The notes beneath the pieces were generated by a model, which was not told the DNA's origin, ran no database searches, and saw only the letters and a list, made by a program, of their open reading frames with translations. Shown here piece by piece: positions 44,328-52,634 of a stretch of 64,000 bases of DNA. Position 1 is the first letter of the stretch, and the number at the start of each line of letters is the position of its first letter. A program made the position numbers and the translations under genes. Source of the stretch: DATGSL01 sp964645585 (GTDB taxonomy: Bacteria; Verrucomicrobiota; Verrucomicrobiia; Opitutales; T3Sed10-336); contig CAZYAN010000017.1 in the NCBI GenBank assembly GCA_964645585.1, positions 1 to 64,000 of the forward strand, read 5' to 3'.

Positions 44328-45698
44328 CTACGCCACGTAAACGGTTTTAATATTCACAAACTCGCGAATCCCAAACATGCCGAGTTCGCGGCCATAGCCG
44401 GATTCCTTGATTCCGCCAAACGGCAAACGCGGGTCCGACTTCACGAAGGCATTGACGAAGCAAGAGCCCGCTTCCAGCCGCGTGGAAGCAATTTCGCGGC
44501 CGCGTTTCCAGTCGCGGGTGAAAACCGCCGCCCCAAGCCCAAACCGGCTGCGGTTTGCCAAGTCGATCGCCTCGTCTTCGTCCCGAACCGGCACGATCGC
44601 CGCGACCGGACCAAACAGTTCCTCATCGAACGCGGCCATGCCTGGCACGACGTTCGTCAGCACCGTCGGCAAATACCATGCGCCCGGCCGATCAAGTTCC
44701 TCGCCTCCGAGCAGCCGCTTGGCCCCGCCGTCGAGGCTTGCCACAACCTGCTTGTGCAGATCGTGACAAAGATCCTCGCGCGCAAGCGGCCCGACTTCCG
44801 TCCCCGGCTCGAGCGGATCGCCCAGAAATTTACTCTTCATTCGTTCGACAAAGAGGTGCTCAAATTCCTCGCGCACCGCGTCGACGACCACAAAGCGCTT
44901 CGCCGCGATGCAACTTTGTCCGGAATTAATCAACCGGCTGGCGACACAAGTGTCAGCCGCCAGCTCCAAATCAGCGTCTTCAAGAATCAAATACGGATCG
45001 CTTCCGCCCAATTCGAGAACCGTCTTCTTCAAATGAGCGCCCGCCGCTTCCGCGACCGCCCTGCCCGCCCCCGCACTGCCGGTTAACGTAACGGCCTTCA
45101 CCACGGGATGTGCGATCACTTCCGGAATCGCGCCACTGCCGAGGAGCAATGTCCGGAAAATCCCGTGGGGAAGATCGACTCCGCGAAACAGTCGCTCGAT
45201 CGCGAGCGCGCACCCGCTGACATTGGAGGCGTGTTTCAGCAGTGCCGCGTTCCCCGCCAAAAGCGCGGGTACGGCAAAGCGAAACACCTGCCAAAACGGG
45301 AAATTCCACGGCATGACCGCGAGGATCACCCCGAGCGGTTCAAAACGCACGGTGCTCTCGCGGGCATCGGTTGCAACCGCCATCGGGCGGAGAAATTCCG
45401 GTCCTTCCTTGGCGTAATAGTCGCAAACCCACGCGCACTTCTCGATCTCCGCCTTTCCTTGAGTGACCGGCTTTCCCATCTCTCGCGCCATCAAAACGGC
45501 CAGCGCGTCCGCCTCCCTTTTCAGTTGGCCGGACAGCCGCGCCAGCCTTTCCGCGCGATCCTCGATCGGAACTTCGCGCCACTCGCGAAACGCATGATCC
45601 GCCTCCTCGATAAGACGCGCCGCCTCGGCTGAACTCATTTCCGGATAAACTTCGATTTCCTCGCCGGTCGCGGGATTGATTGAGCGCAAAACAGCCAT
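44328..45698 (-). CDS. Aldehyde dehydrogenase, succinate-semialdehyde type (YneI/Sad-like)
   Basis: 456 residues, short for the superfamily and matching YneI/Sad-type succinate-semialdehyde dehydrogenases. Catalytic Glu229 is in KTVLELGGSDPYLIL and catalytic Cys263 in INSGQSCIAAKRF. The NAD site includes VMPWNFPFWQVFR and TLTGSAGAGRAVAE. It oxidises succinate semialdehyde or related aldehydes to acids. It lies 78 bases after lolD in the same orientation, with a large palindrome between. Confidence 0.92.
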   Translation of the reverse strand: MAVLRSINPATGEEIEVYPEMSSAEAARLIEEADHAFREWREVPIEDRAERLARLSGQLKREADALAVLMAREMGKPVTQGKAEIEKCAWVCDYYAKEGPEFLRPMAVATDARESTVRFEPLGVILAVMPWNFPFWQVFRFAVPALLAGNAALLKHASNVSGCALAIERLFRGVDLPHGIFRTLLLGSGAIPEVIAHPVVKAVTLTGSAGAGRAVAEAAGAHLKKTVLELGGSDPYLILEDADLELAADTCVASRLINSGQSCIAAKRFVVVDAVREEFEHLFVERMKSKFLGDPLEPGTEVGPLAREDLCHDLHKQVVASLDGGAKRLLGGEELDRPGAWYLPTVLTNVVPGMAAFDEELFGPVAAIVPVRDEDEAIDLANRSRFGLGAAVFTRDWKRGREIASTRLEAGSCFVNAFVKSDPRLPFGGIKESGYGRELGMFGIREFVNIKTVYVA

Positions 45699-45745
45699 GC
45701 ATCAGTATCGCCGCATTTGGCATCGGTGTAAATCGCGGAAGAAAT

Positions 45746-45780
45746 CTGATCGGTCGGATCGGACCGATCCGACGGATCAG
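45746..45780. repeat. Near-perfect 35-base palindrome at the lolD stop
   Basis: Arms CTGATCGGTCGGATCGG (45746-45762) and CCGATCCGACGGATCAG (45764-45780) pair over 17 bases with one mismatch, around a single central A. It overlaps the lolD stop codon (45777-45779). On the minus strand the stem is followed by ATTTCTT, a weak U-tract, so it may be the terminator of lolCD. The arms are built of GGATC/GATCG reiterations. Confidence 0.7.
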
Positions 45781-46475
45781 ACGGATCCTTCTCCCCCAAT
45801 CTCCCGCAGCAATCCGAGGTGCAGCTCTGTCTGGCGCACGGTGCGTTCGGCCAGCGCCCGGCTGTGCGTGACGAGCACCAGGCTCGCCCCTTCTTCCGCG
45901 CATACTTCAAGCAGAAGTTCCATAATCCCGCCGGCGGTTACCTCATCGAGATTGCCGGTCGGCTCGTCAGCGAGGATCACCCGGGGACGATTCATCAGCG
46001 CGCGCGCGACCGCTACCCGCTGCATTTCCCCGCCCGACAGTTGCCCAGGCAGGTGCGTCAGACGTTCCGCAAGACCGACTCGCGCCAACAAATTTCGCGC
46101 CCGATCGGCCGCCGCACGTGCGGGCTGGCGCGCGATTCGGGCCGCCATCAGCACGTTGTCGAGCGCGTTCAGCTCCGGGATCAGGTAAAACGACTGGAAA
46201 ACCATTCCCAGGAACGTCGCGCGCCTTTGCGCCACAAAGCCGCTCCGGCCAGACCCGATCGACTCGCCATTCCAAAGCAGCTTTCCCGAATCCCGCGCTT
46301 CGAGGCCGGCGAGCAGGTGGATCAAGGTCGTCTTTCCCGATCCGGACGATCCGCGAATACTGACGCTCTCCCCGCCGGCGATCCGGAAATCCACACCGCG
46401 CAGAACTTCGATCCGTCGCTCGCCGCTGCGGAACGTTTTGCACAACCCGGTGGCTTCGAGAACCGCTTCAGACAT
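45777..46475 (-). CDS. lolD: LolD-type ABC transporter ATP-binding protein
   Basis: 232 residues. Walker A SSGSGKTT (43-50), signature LSGGEMQRVAVARAL and Walker B VILADEPTGNLD are intact, and the sequence is typical of the MacB/LolD class that powers FtsX-fold permeases. It overlaps the permease gene by eight bases. LolCDE extracts lipoproteins from the inner membrane for transport to the outer membrane. Here only one permease gene is present, as in organisms where LolC and LolE are replaced by a single LolF-like protein. Confidence 0.93.
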   Translation of the reverse strand: MSEAVLEATGLCKTFRSGERRIEVLRGVDFRIAGGESVSIRGSSGSGKTTLIHLLAGLEARDSGKLLWNGESIGSGRSGFVAQRRATFLGMVFQSFYLIPELNALDNVLMAARIARQPARAAADRARNLLARVGLAERLTHLPGQLSGGEMQRVAVARALMNRPRVILADEPTGNLDEVTAGGIMELLLEVCAEEGASLVLVTHSRALAERTVRQTELHLGLLREIGGEGSV

Positions 46476-47706
46476 TGCGAAAGGCCTCCGTCGGTTTCAT
46501 CAATGCCGCGCGAATGGCCGGTATCAGCCCCGCCAGGGTCGAGATGACGATCGAGCACGAGGTAATCACCACAAAATCAGCCGTTGAATAATGCACCGGG
46601 ATTTCCGCGAAATGATAGAAACGCACGAGTGCATCCTGGCTCTGGGTCAACCGCGCGAAGGTATAGACGATGTCGTTGCGAAAATGAAGAACCGTCAGCG
46701 CCGCGGCGACCCCGAGAATCGTTCCGGCAACCCCGAGAAGAAATCCTTGGAAGCAGAAACAGGCGGCGACTTCCCGCGGCCTCGCCCCGAGCGCGCCGAG
46801 CAGCCCGATCTCCTTCGTTTTCCGCACCACCGTGATCAGCAGGGAGCTCGTGATGGCGAACGCCGCCACCAAAATGATGAACAGCAGCAGGAAGAACATG
46901 ACATTCTTCTCCAGCCGCAGAACGAAGAGAAAGTCGCGATTGGTGTCCAGCCACGAGAGGGCCGTCAGCTCAGGCGGAAACACTTCGTTCAATTCCCGCG
47001 CCGCCCGATCCGCGTCGTAATCGGACTCCAGCCGCACCGCGACCCCGTGAACGCCGTCGCGCAGGCCGTACAAATCCTGCATCAGACGCAGGGTGCCGAC
47101 CATCGTGTTTTCGTCGACTTGCGTCCAGCCGCTTTCGAAAATCCCGGCCACCTCCAGCTCGCGAGGAAGGAGAATCTCATCACGCTTCAGCCGTTCCAGC
47201 ATCAGCGGCGAGTAAACTTCAACAATGGACCCGACCCGCACGCCGAGGCTCGTCGCCAGCCCGGAACTCAGAAAAATTGAATCGTCGTGCAAATCGTCGA
47301 GGCTGCCGAGAATGAGAAATTCGTCGATCGGGATTACCTCGTCGGCGGGATCGAGTTCGACGCTGCGGATAAACGGAAATGCCGGACGCTGATTGTATTG
47401 CACCATCACGAAACCGTGGGCGTACGGTGATGCCTTGACGACCGCCGGGTGCTCCCAAACGGTTTCCATGACGGTTTCCGTTTCGTACAAAATATCGCCT
47501 GGCCGAGTCGTCTCAATCCGCACGTGGCCATTCGTATCCACAATCTTGCTGCGGATTTCCTCGCCAAACCCGTTCATGACGCTCTGGACCATGATGAGAA
47601 TCATCACTCCGAGCAGCACCCCGCACGTGGAAACAACCGTAAAGAACGAAACCGGTTTCCCCGACGGAAACAGCTGCTTGAGCGCCAGATAAAGGTACCA
47701 AGGCAT
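46468..47706 (-). CDS. lolC: LolC/LolE-type ABC transporter permease
   Basis: 412 residues with four membrane segments: one near the N-terminus (about 25-45), then a large periplasmic domain, then three at about 270-380. This is the FtsX/MacB fold. VSTCGVLLGVMILIMVQSVM and EIGLLGALGARPREVAACF are typical of lipoprotein-release permeases. It is followed, with overlap, by lolD. Upstream on the same strand is lysS, with an inverted repeat in the spacer. Confidence 0.92.
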   Translation of the reverse strand: MPWYLYLALKQLFPSGKPVSFFTVVSTCGVLLGVMILIMVQSVMNGFGEEIRSKIVDTNGHVRIETTRPGDILYETETVMETVWEHPAVVKASPYAHGFVMVQYNQRPAFPFIRSVELDPADEVIPIDEFLILGSLDDLHDDSIFLSSGLATSLGVRVGSIVEVYSPLMLERLKRDEILLPRELEVAGIFESGWTQVDENTMVGTLRLMQDLYGLRDGVHGVAVRLESDYDADRAARELNEVFPPELTALSWLDTNRDFLFVLRLEKNVMFFLLLFIILVAAFAITSSLLITVVRKTKEIGLLGALGARPREVAACFCFQGFLLGVAGTILGVAAALTVLHFRNDIVYTFARLTQSQDALVRFYHFAEIPVHYSTADFVVITSCSIVISTLAGLIPAIRAALMKPTEAFRNV

Positions 47707-47718
47707 GGGTTGGGTTTC

Positions 47719-47821
47719 AGTTATTGGTTATCAGGTTATCTGTTATCAAGACAGGAACGCTGGAGAGGAATCGACCCATTAACCAATAACAACATCAACC
47801 AATAACGAATAACCAATAACT
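47719..47821. repeat. CCAATAAC repeats forming a long inverted repeat
   Basis: AGTTATTGGTTAT (47719-47731) is perfectly complementary to ATAACCAATAACT (47809-47821). Further AACCAATAAC, CAACCAATAACGAATAAC and TTATCAGGTTATC copies lie between. The AT-rich element fills the spacer between lysS and lolC in otherwise GC-rich DNA. Confidence 0.75.
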
Positions 47822-47826
47822 AATAA

Positions 47827-49296
47827 CTACTTCCCCACCGCCTTCATCTGGGGAAACAGAATGACGTCGCGAATGCTCTCGGCGCCGGTCAACAGCATCA
47901 CTAGCCGATCGATGCCGACCCCCATGCCGCCGGCCGGCGGCATTCCGTGTTCGAGCGCAAGCAGAAAGTCGTTGTCGATCTTCTGCACCTCCTCGCCGGC
48001 CTGCTGCTCGAACATCTCCCTTTGAGTGAAAGGATCGTTCTGCTCCGAATACGCCGGCGCGATTTCCTGACCGTTGATGCAGAGTTCAAACACATCGATG
48101 GTCGACGGATCCTCAAGAGTGATCTTTGCGAGCGGACAAAGCTCCTTCGGCAAATGCGTGACAAATGTCGGCTGGACCAGCGACGGCTCAACCCGCTTCT
48201 CAAAGATATCGCTGGTGACCTCAAAGTCCTCCAGCTCCGGGTTCACCTGGATCCCGGCCTCGGCCGCCCAGGCGAGCTTTTCTTCCTTGCTTCGCGAAAA
48301 CCAATTCGGGTCACCCGTCGTTTCACAAATCAGATCCTTGTAACGGGCCTCGCGCCATTCGCCCCCGAGTTCGATCACCTGTCCATCCGGACGCTCGATC
48401 CGGGTTGTGCCGAGAACGTCGCGGCAGATCGTTTGAATCATGTCGCGGATCAGCGTCATCATCCCGCGAAAATCGGAATACGCCTGGTAGACTTCGAGCA
48501 TCGTGAATTCCGGATTGTGGCGCCGCGACAGCCCCTCGTTCCGAAAGTTCTTTCCGATCTCAAAGACCCGGTCGATGCCGCCGACCAGGAGCTGCTTCAA
48601 ATAAAGCTCCAGCGCGATCCGCAAATAAAAATCGGTTCCGAGCGCATTGTGACGCGTGACGAACGGGCGCGCCGCGGCGCCACCGGCGACCGGTTGCAGG
48701 ACCGGCGTCTCGACTTCAATAAAACCGCGGTCGTGAAGAAACTGACGGATCGTCGCGACGATCTTGCTCCGCGCAAAAAAGCGCTCGCGCGACTCCGCAT
48801 TGACGATCAGGTCAAGATAGCGCTGCCGGTAAATTTGCTCGCTGTCAGTCAGCCCGTGCCACTTTTCCGGGAGCGGACGGAGGGCCTTGCAAACCAGCTG
48901 ATAACGATCGGTGCGAACGGTCACTTCACCGGTCTTCGTCCGAAACAGCTGCCCTTCCGCGCCAAGAATATCGCCGATATCGAGCCGCTTAAATTCTTTG
49001 AACGGGTCGTCGCCGACCTCCTCCTTCCGCAGGTAGATCTGGATCTGACCGTGCATATCCTGCAACTTCGCGAAAATGCTTTTGCCCATCACGCGGATCG
49101 TCATCAGGCGGCCGGCCACCGCTACCCGCGGTCCCTCCTCGTCATCGTCGCGGAAAGCGGCCACCGCCTCAGCGGAATTGTGCGTCGGCGAAAAGTTCGC
49201 GCGGAACGGGTCAAATCCGGCGTCCCGCATCTCCCGGAGCTTCCCCACGCGCACCGCGCGCAGATCATGAGTATTGTCAGTCGGACGTTCGCTCAT
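47827..49296 (-). CDS. lysS: Lysyl-tRNA synthetase, class II
   Basis: 489 residues from ATG 49296 (MSERPTDNTHDLRAVRVGKL); an upstream Met at 49320 adds eight hydrophobic residues that do not fit. An N-terminal OB-fold for tRNA binding (about 50-150) precedes the class II catalytic core with motif 2 in FRNEGLSRRHNPEFTMLEVY and motif 3 GMGVGIDRLVMLLTG near the end. It charges tRNA-Lys. Other synthetase genes are not in this window. Confidence 0.97.
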   Translation of the reverse strand: MSERPTDNTHDLRAVRVGKLREMRDAGFDPFRANFSPTHNSAEAVAAFRDDDEEGPRVAVAGRLMTIRVMGKSIFAKLQDMHGQIQIYLRKEEVGDDPFKEFKRLDIGDILGAEGQLFRTKTGEVTVRTDRYQLVCKALRPLPEKWHGLTDSEQIYRQRYLDLIVNAESRERFFARSKIVATIRQFLHDRGFIEVETPVLQPVAGGAAARPFVTRHNALGTDFYLRIALELYLKQLLVGGIDRVFEIGKNFRNEGLSRRHNPEFTMLEVYQAYSDFRGMMTLIRDMIQTICRDVLGTTRIERPDGQVIELGGEWREARYKDLICETTGDPNWFSRSKEEKLAWAAEAGIQVNPELEDFEVTSDIFEKRVEPSLVQPTFVTHLPKELCPLAKITLEDPSTIDVFELCINGQEIAPAYSEQNDPFTQREMFEQQAGEEVQKIDNDFLLALEHGMPPAGGMGVGIDRLVMLLTGAESIRDVILFPQMKAVGK

Positions 49297-49378
49297 AAAA
49301 GGGCAAAACCATGACGCCAATCTCCCTTCAGTTCAAATGGAAACTCCCGATCCACCACCGAGGAGGCGCCGGGTCGAT

Positions 49379-50269
49379 CTATGCCTGAGCGGATTCCGTT
49401 ACCTTTTCCAGGAGCAGCTTGACGGATGCCGCGATTTTGCCGCGCTGCCACGCCACGTAAATTTCCCAGCGGACCCCCGGATCCGTTAGCGAGCGAAAAA
49501 TGACGCCCGGGACAGGCGTTTTACTCAAGTATTCCGGCACAAGCATTACAGCTTCCTCACTGACGACCGACGCGAAACCGTGCGCAAGACTGTCCAAGTC
49601 GATCACGAAACGCGGTCGAAAGCCGGCACGGCGGCAGATCTGTTCCACCCACCGGTTGTGTCCGGGCATGTCCTCATCGGGCGCACCGGCAAACCGTTCT
49701 TCCCGCAGATCCTCCAAAGCCAGCTCCTTCTTTTTCGCAAGGTCGCTGCTCTCGGATAAGGCAACCGAAACCCCAACTGTCGCGAGCCGCCGCGTATAAA
49801 ACTCGCGGGTCAAGTACGCGCCGGCATGGCCGAGCAGCGCGATATCGATCCTGTTTTCGCGCAAAGCCGCAATCTGCTCGCCGGGCGAAAGATCGAGCAA
49901 TTCCACCCGCACCTCGGGCTGCTCCTTGCGAAACGCCGCGAGCGCCGAATTCAAAAAAACCGCCGCGGCCGATGCCACATAACCGATCCGCAGGAGTTCG
50001 CGTTCTCCGCGGGCAAACCCTCGCACCCGCCGCAACACCTCGTCGAAACGGTCAATCACCGGAAGCATCGCCTCCCGCAGTTCCTCTCCCGTCGCCGTTG
50101 GAACAACGCCGCTCGACGTCCTCTCCAGAAGCTGCCCGCCCACAATATGCTCCAATGCCTGCATCTGACGGGTGAGCGTCGATTGCGAGAGGTACAGCCG
50201 CTCGGCCGCCTTATTTAAACTCCCCGCTTCAACAACGGCGAAAAAGGTCCGGAAAAGATCCAGATTCAT
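49379..50269 (-). CDS. LysR-family transcriptional regulator
   Basis: 296 residues, standard length. N-terminal winged helix-turn-helix MNLDLFRTFFAVVEAGSLNK, then AAERLYLSQSTLTRQMQALE, followed by a periplasmic-binding-protein-like effector domain (about 90-290). Divergent from the cupin/MhqO/MhqD genes, with a T-N11-A dyad in the shared spacer. It most likely controls that operon and itself. The effector may be a quinone or similar electrophile, inferred only from the target genes. Confidence 0.93.
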   Translation of the reverse strand: MNLDLFRTFFAVVEAGSLNKAAERLYLSQSTLTRQMQALEHIVGGQLLERTSSGVVPTATGEELREAMLPVIDRFDEVLRRVRGFARGERELLRIGYVASAAAVFLNSALAAFRKEQPEVRVELLDLSPGEQIAALRENRIDIALLGHAGAYLTREFYTRRLATVGVSVALSESSDLAKKKELALEDLREERFAGAPDEDMPGHNRWVEQICRRAGFRPRFVIDLDSLAHGFASVVSEEAVMLVPEYLSKTPVPGVIFRSLTDPGVRWEIYVAWQRGKIAASVKLLLEKVTESAQA

Positions 50270-50282
50270 AACCGGCTAAGGT

Positions 50283-50299
50283 TATGCGCATCACGCATA
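50283..50299. promoter_or_regulatory. LysR-type binding site (T-N11-A dyad)
   Basis: TATGCG-CATCA-CGCATA: six-base perfect arms, with T50285 and A50297 separated by eleven bases, as in the LysR consensus. It is 14 bases before the regulator's start codon and about 130 bases before the cupin start, a usual position for autoregulation and divergent activation. Confidence 0.75.
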
Positions 50300-50429
50300 G
50301 CCGCAAGCCCTGGTTGGTATTATTCAAAGACGGGAACAAAGGGTATCTTATCCAGAGCCAAACAAAGAAAACCAGGAGACGGCCGCGGCCGAGTCCGACG
50401 CTCTCCTTTGCATCCAGACATCAGCCACT

Positions 50430-50777
50430 ATGAAGGCGACAGCAATCGACACCGACGAAAATGGAGTTTCCCGCTTTTCCGATTTTGCCATCCACTTGAA
50501 TGCCGCCGGAGAAATCGGACGGCTTTCAAAGCGGATGCCTGCCGACGGAGTCATTTTTCGGGAAACCGAAGAGACATACGATTACGACTGGCATCCCGCG
50601 CCGCGACGCCAATGGATCATCTTGCTCGACGGCGAAATCGAGATTGAGACGGGCGACGGCGAGCGCCGCCGTTTTGGCGGGGGCGATATTCTCCGCCTCA
50701 CCGACACCGAAGGGAAAGGCCATCGGACGCGACAGCTCAACAAGGGAGTTCGCCGATCGATTTTTATACCGTTCTGA
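50430..50777 (+). CDS. Cupin-domain protein
   Basis: 115 residues forming one small beta-barrel. The segment RRQWIILLDGEIEIETGDGE, followed by RRFGGGDILRLTD and a His (GKGHRTRQL), fits a cupin, although the usual His-x-His of motif 1 is replaced by DWHPAPRRQW. It is first in the operon divergent from LysR. It may bind metal and protect or sense a small molecule; there is no evidence for a defined reaction. Confidence 0.85.
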   Translation: MKATAIDTDENGVSRFSDFAIHLNAAGEIGRLSKRMPADGVIFRETEETYDYDWHPAPRRQWIILLDGEIEIETGDGERRRFGGGDILRLTDTEGKGHRTRQLNKGVRRSIFIPF

Positions 50778-50805
50778 AAAAGTGGCTTTCGAAACATCCA
50801 ATCCA

Positions 50806-51759
50806 ATGAAAACGTTCATCACAGGTATTCATCACGTCACGGCGATTGCGAGCAACCCGCGGACAAACACCGATTTTTACACGAAGATCCTCGGGCTTCG
50901 CCTGGTAAAACGAACTGTCAATTTCGACGATCCTTCCGCCTACCATCTTTATTACGGCGACGAATCCGGCAGCGCCGGGAGCATCGTCACGTTTTTCTAC
51001 TGGCCGGGAACGGAAGCGCGGGGACGGATCGGAAGCGGGCAAACGACGTCACTGAGTTTTTCCGTGGCCCCGGATTCGTTCGGGTTCTGGGAGAGCCGGC
51101 TCAAGGAGCACGGCGTCGATTTCCAGCGAATGGAACGGTTCGGAGAGGAGACGGTTCAACTGGCCGATCCGGATCACATTCCGGTAGAGCTGGTGGCCGT
51201 CGCCGACGATCCGCGCACCGGATGGTCCGGTGCCGGGATTCCTCCCGAACATGTCATCCGGGGATTGCACACGGCTGAACTCACTGTGAACTCGGCGGAA
51301 GCGACGGAAGCATTGCTGACGGGGACGATGGGCTTCCGGCTGGTTCGGCGTGACGGAAATCGTTCGCGATTCGAGGCCGGTCCAGGCGGTTCGGGACATT
51401 TCGCGGATGTAATTGCCGATCCCGGACTCCCGCGCGGACTTGATGGAGCCGGCACGATCCACCACATCGCCTGGTCGGTTCCCGACGATGAGTCGCAGGC
51501 ACGCGTTCATCAGGAAATCTCCGCGGCTGGTTCGCGGACATCCGACGTTCGCGACCGCGATTATTTTCACTCCATCTACTATCGCGAGCCCGGGCGGATT
51601 CTCTTCGAAGTCGCCACGGAGAATCCAGGATTCACGGCTGATGAACCGCTGGAGGAACTCGGGACCGCGCTCAAAATCCCGAAGCAATTCGCCGCCCTTC
51701 GCGACCAGATCGAACAAGCGCTTCCCGTGCTGGACATTTCAAAACCGACGCAAGCTTAA
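50806..51759 (+). CDS. MhqO-like ring-cleaving dioxygenase (VOC superfamily)
   Basis: 317 residues from ATG 50806 containing two VOC (glyoxalase/dioxygenase) modules: ITGIHHVTAIASNPRTNTDF near the start and GTIHHIAWSVPDDESQARVH in the second half. Metal-ligand candidates are the His of IHHVTAI, the His of IHHIAWS and a Glu near RILFEVATENPGF. It matches the B. subtilis MhqO type that opens hydroquinone-like rings. It is followed by an MhqD-like hydrolase after five bases, as in mhqNOD. Confidence 0.9.
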   Translation: MKTFITGIHHVTAIASNPRTNTDFYTKILGLRLVKRTVNFDDPSAYHLYYGDESGSAGSIVTFFYWPGTEARGRIGSGQTTSLSFSVAPDSFGFWESRLKEHGVDFQRMERFGEETVQLADPDHIPVELVAVADDPRTGWSGAGIPPEHVIRGLHTAELTVNSAEATEALLTGTMGFRLVRRDGNRSRFEAGPGGSGHFADVIADPGLPRGLDGAGTIHHIAWSVPDDESQARVHQEISAAGSRTSDVRDRDYFHSIYYREPGRILFEVATENPGFTADEPLEELGTALKIPKQFAALRDQIEQALPVLDISKPTQA

Positions 51760-51764
51760 GGACC

Positions 51765-52388
51765 ATGACTAACCAAACGATCCATACCGGACCCGCGCTT
51801 GAGAAAGCCGCTGGTGCCATCCTCCTGATCCACGGGCGCGGCTCCTCCGGTCATGATATCCTTTCTCTCGCCAAACAGATTCCCGCGGAACGCGTCGCCT
51901 GGCTCGCGCCGTCCGCCAGCCGCGGAAGCTGGTATCCGCAGCGGTTTCTCGCGCCGCTGGAACAGAACGAACCTTGGCTCGGCCAATCACTGGACGTCAT
52001 CGATCAGCTTGTTTCGCAAGCGGTCGCCGCTGGAATTCCGTCCGAACGCATCGGGCTCACTGGTTTTTCCCAAGGTGGCTGCCTGGCCTTGGAATACGCG
52101 GCTCGCAATCCGCGGCGCTACGGATTCGTCGCCGGTCTCAGCGGCGCGCTGATCGGTCCTCTGGAAACGCCCCGGCCAAAAATTGATCTTTGCCAAACGC
52201 CTGTCCTCCTCGGCTGCGCGGAGCATGACGCGCATGTTCCCTTTGAATATGTGGAGCATAGCGCTCGCCTGCTCGCCGACTCCAACGCCGCAACGACGAT
52301 TCAGAAGTTTCCGGGAAACTTCCACACGATTTTCCCAGAAGAACTCGATTGGCTGTCCCGCCGAGTTGCGGAAGCGATGGAACCCTGA
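51765..52388 (+). CDS. MhqD-like carboxylesterase/phospholipase family hydrolase
   Basis: 207-residue alpha/beta hydrolase. Oxyanion region ILLIHGRGSSGHDI, nucleophile elbow GLTGFSQGGCLAL, Asp in LGCAEHDAHVPF and His in FPGNFHTIFPEE form the complete triad. It belongs to the small carboxylesterase/phospholipase (YtpA/MhqD-like) group. The cupin-MhqO-MhqD order, with LysR in front, parallels quinone-detoxification operons. Confidence 0.9.
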   Translation: MTNQTIHTGPALEKAAGAILLIHGRGSSGHDILSLAKQIPAERVAWLAPSASRGSWYPQRFLAPLEQNEPWLGQSLDVIDQLVSQAVAAGIPSERIGLTGFSQGGCLALEYAARNPRRYGFVAGLSGALIGPLETPRPKIDLCQTPVLLGCAEHDAHVPFEYVEHSARLLADSNAATTIQKFPGNFHTIFPEELDWLSRRVAEAMEP

Positions 52389-52390
52389 AT

Positions 52391-52524
52391 TCCGCTTCCA
52401 TTTCCTTCCGGTCGGCAAGCGGATTCCCGCGGCATTGAGCGACCCGGAAATCCAGTGGCAGCGCAAGGAAGCCTCTGGGCGGTTCCACGTGCGTGTCGCG
52501 GACATTCTCGGACCGGAGCGCTGA
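52391..52524 (+). pseudogene. Possible 3' remnant of a lost gene
   Basis: The plus-strand frame ending at TGA 52522-52524 has strong coding character (third positions nearly all G or C; FRFHFLPVGKRIPAALSDPE, later GRFHVRVADILGPER). It overlaps no known gene and has no start of its own. It follows the MhqD stop directly, so it looks like the tail of a deleted gene. I do not recognise it. Confidence 0.35.
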
Positions 52525-52634
52525 CATCAGTTCGAGCGGGAGGGGAAGCATTAGATTTCCACACATTTGACTGGCGCTGTCGCCGATCGGCAAACTACGA
52601 TTCTTGGCTGACCCGCAAAACCTGCCCATATCCT

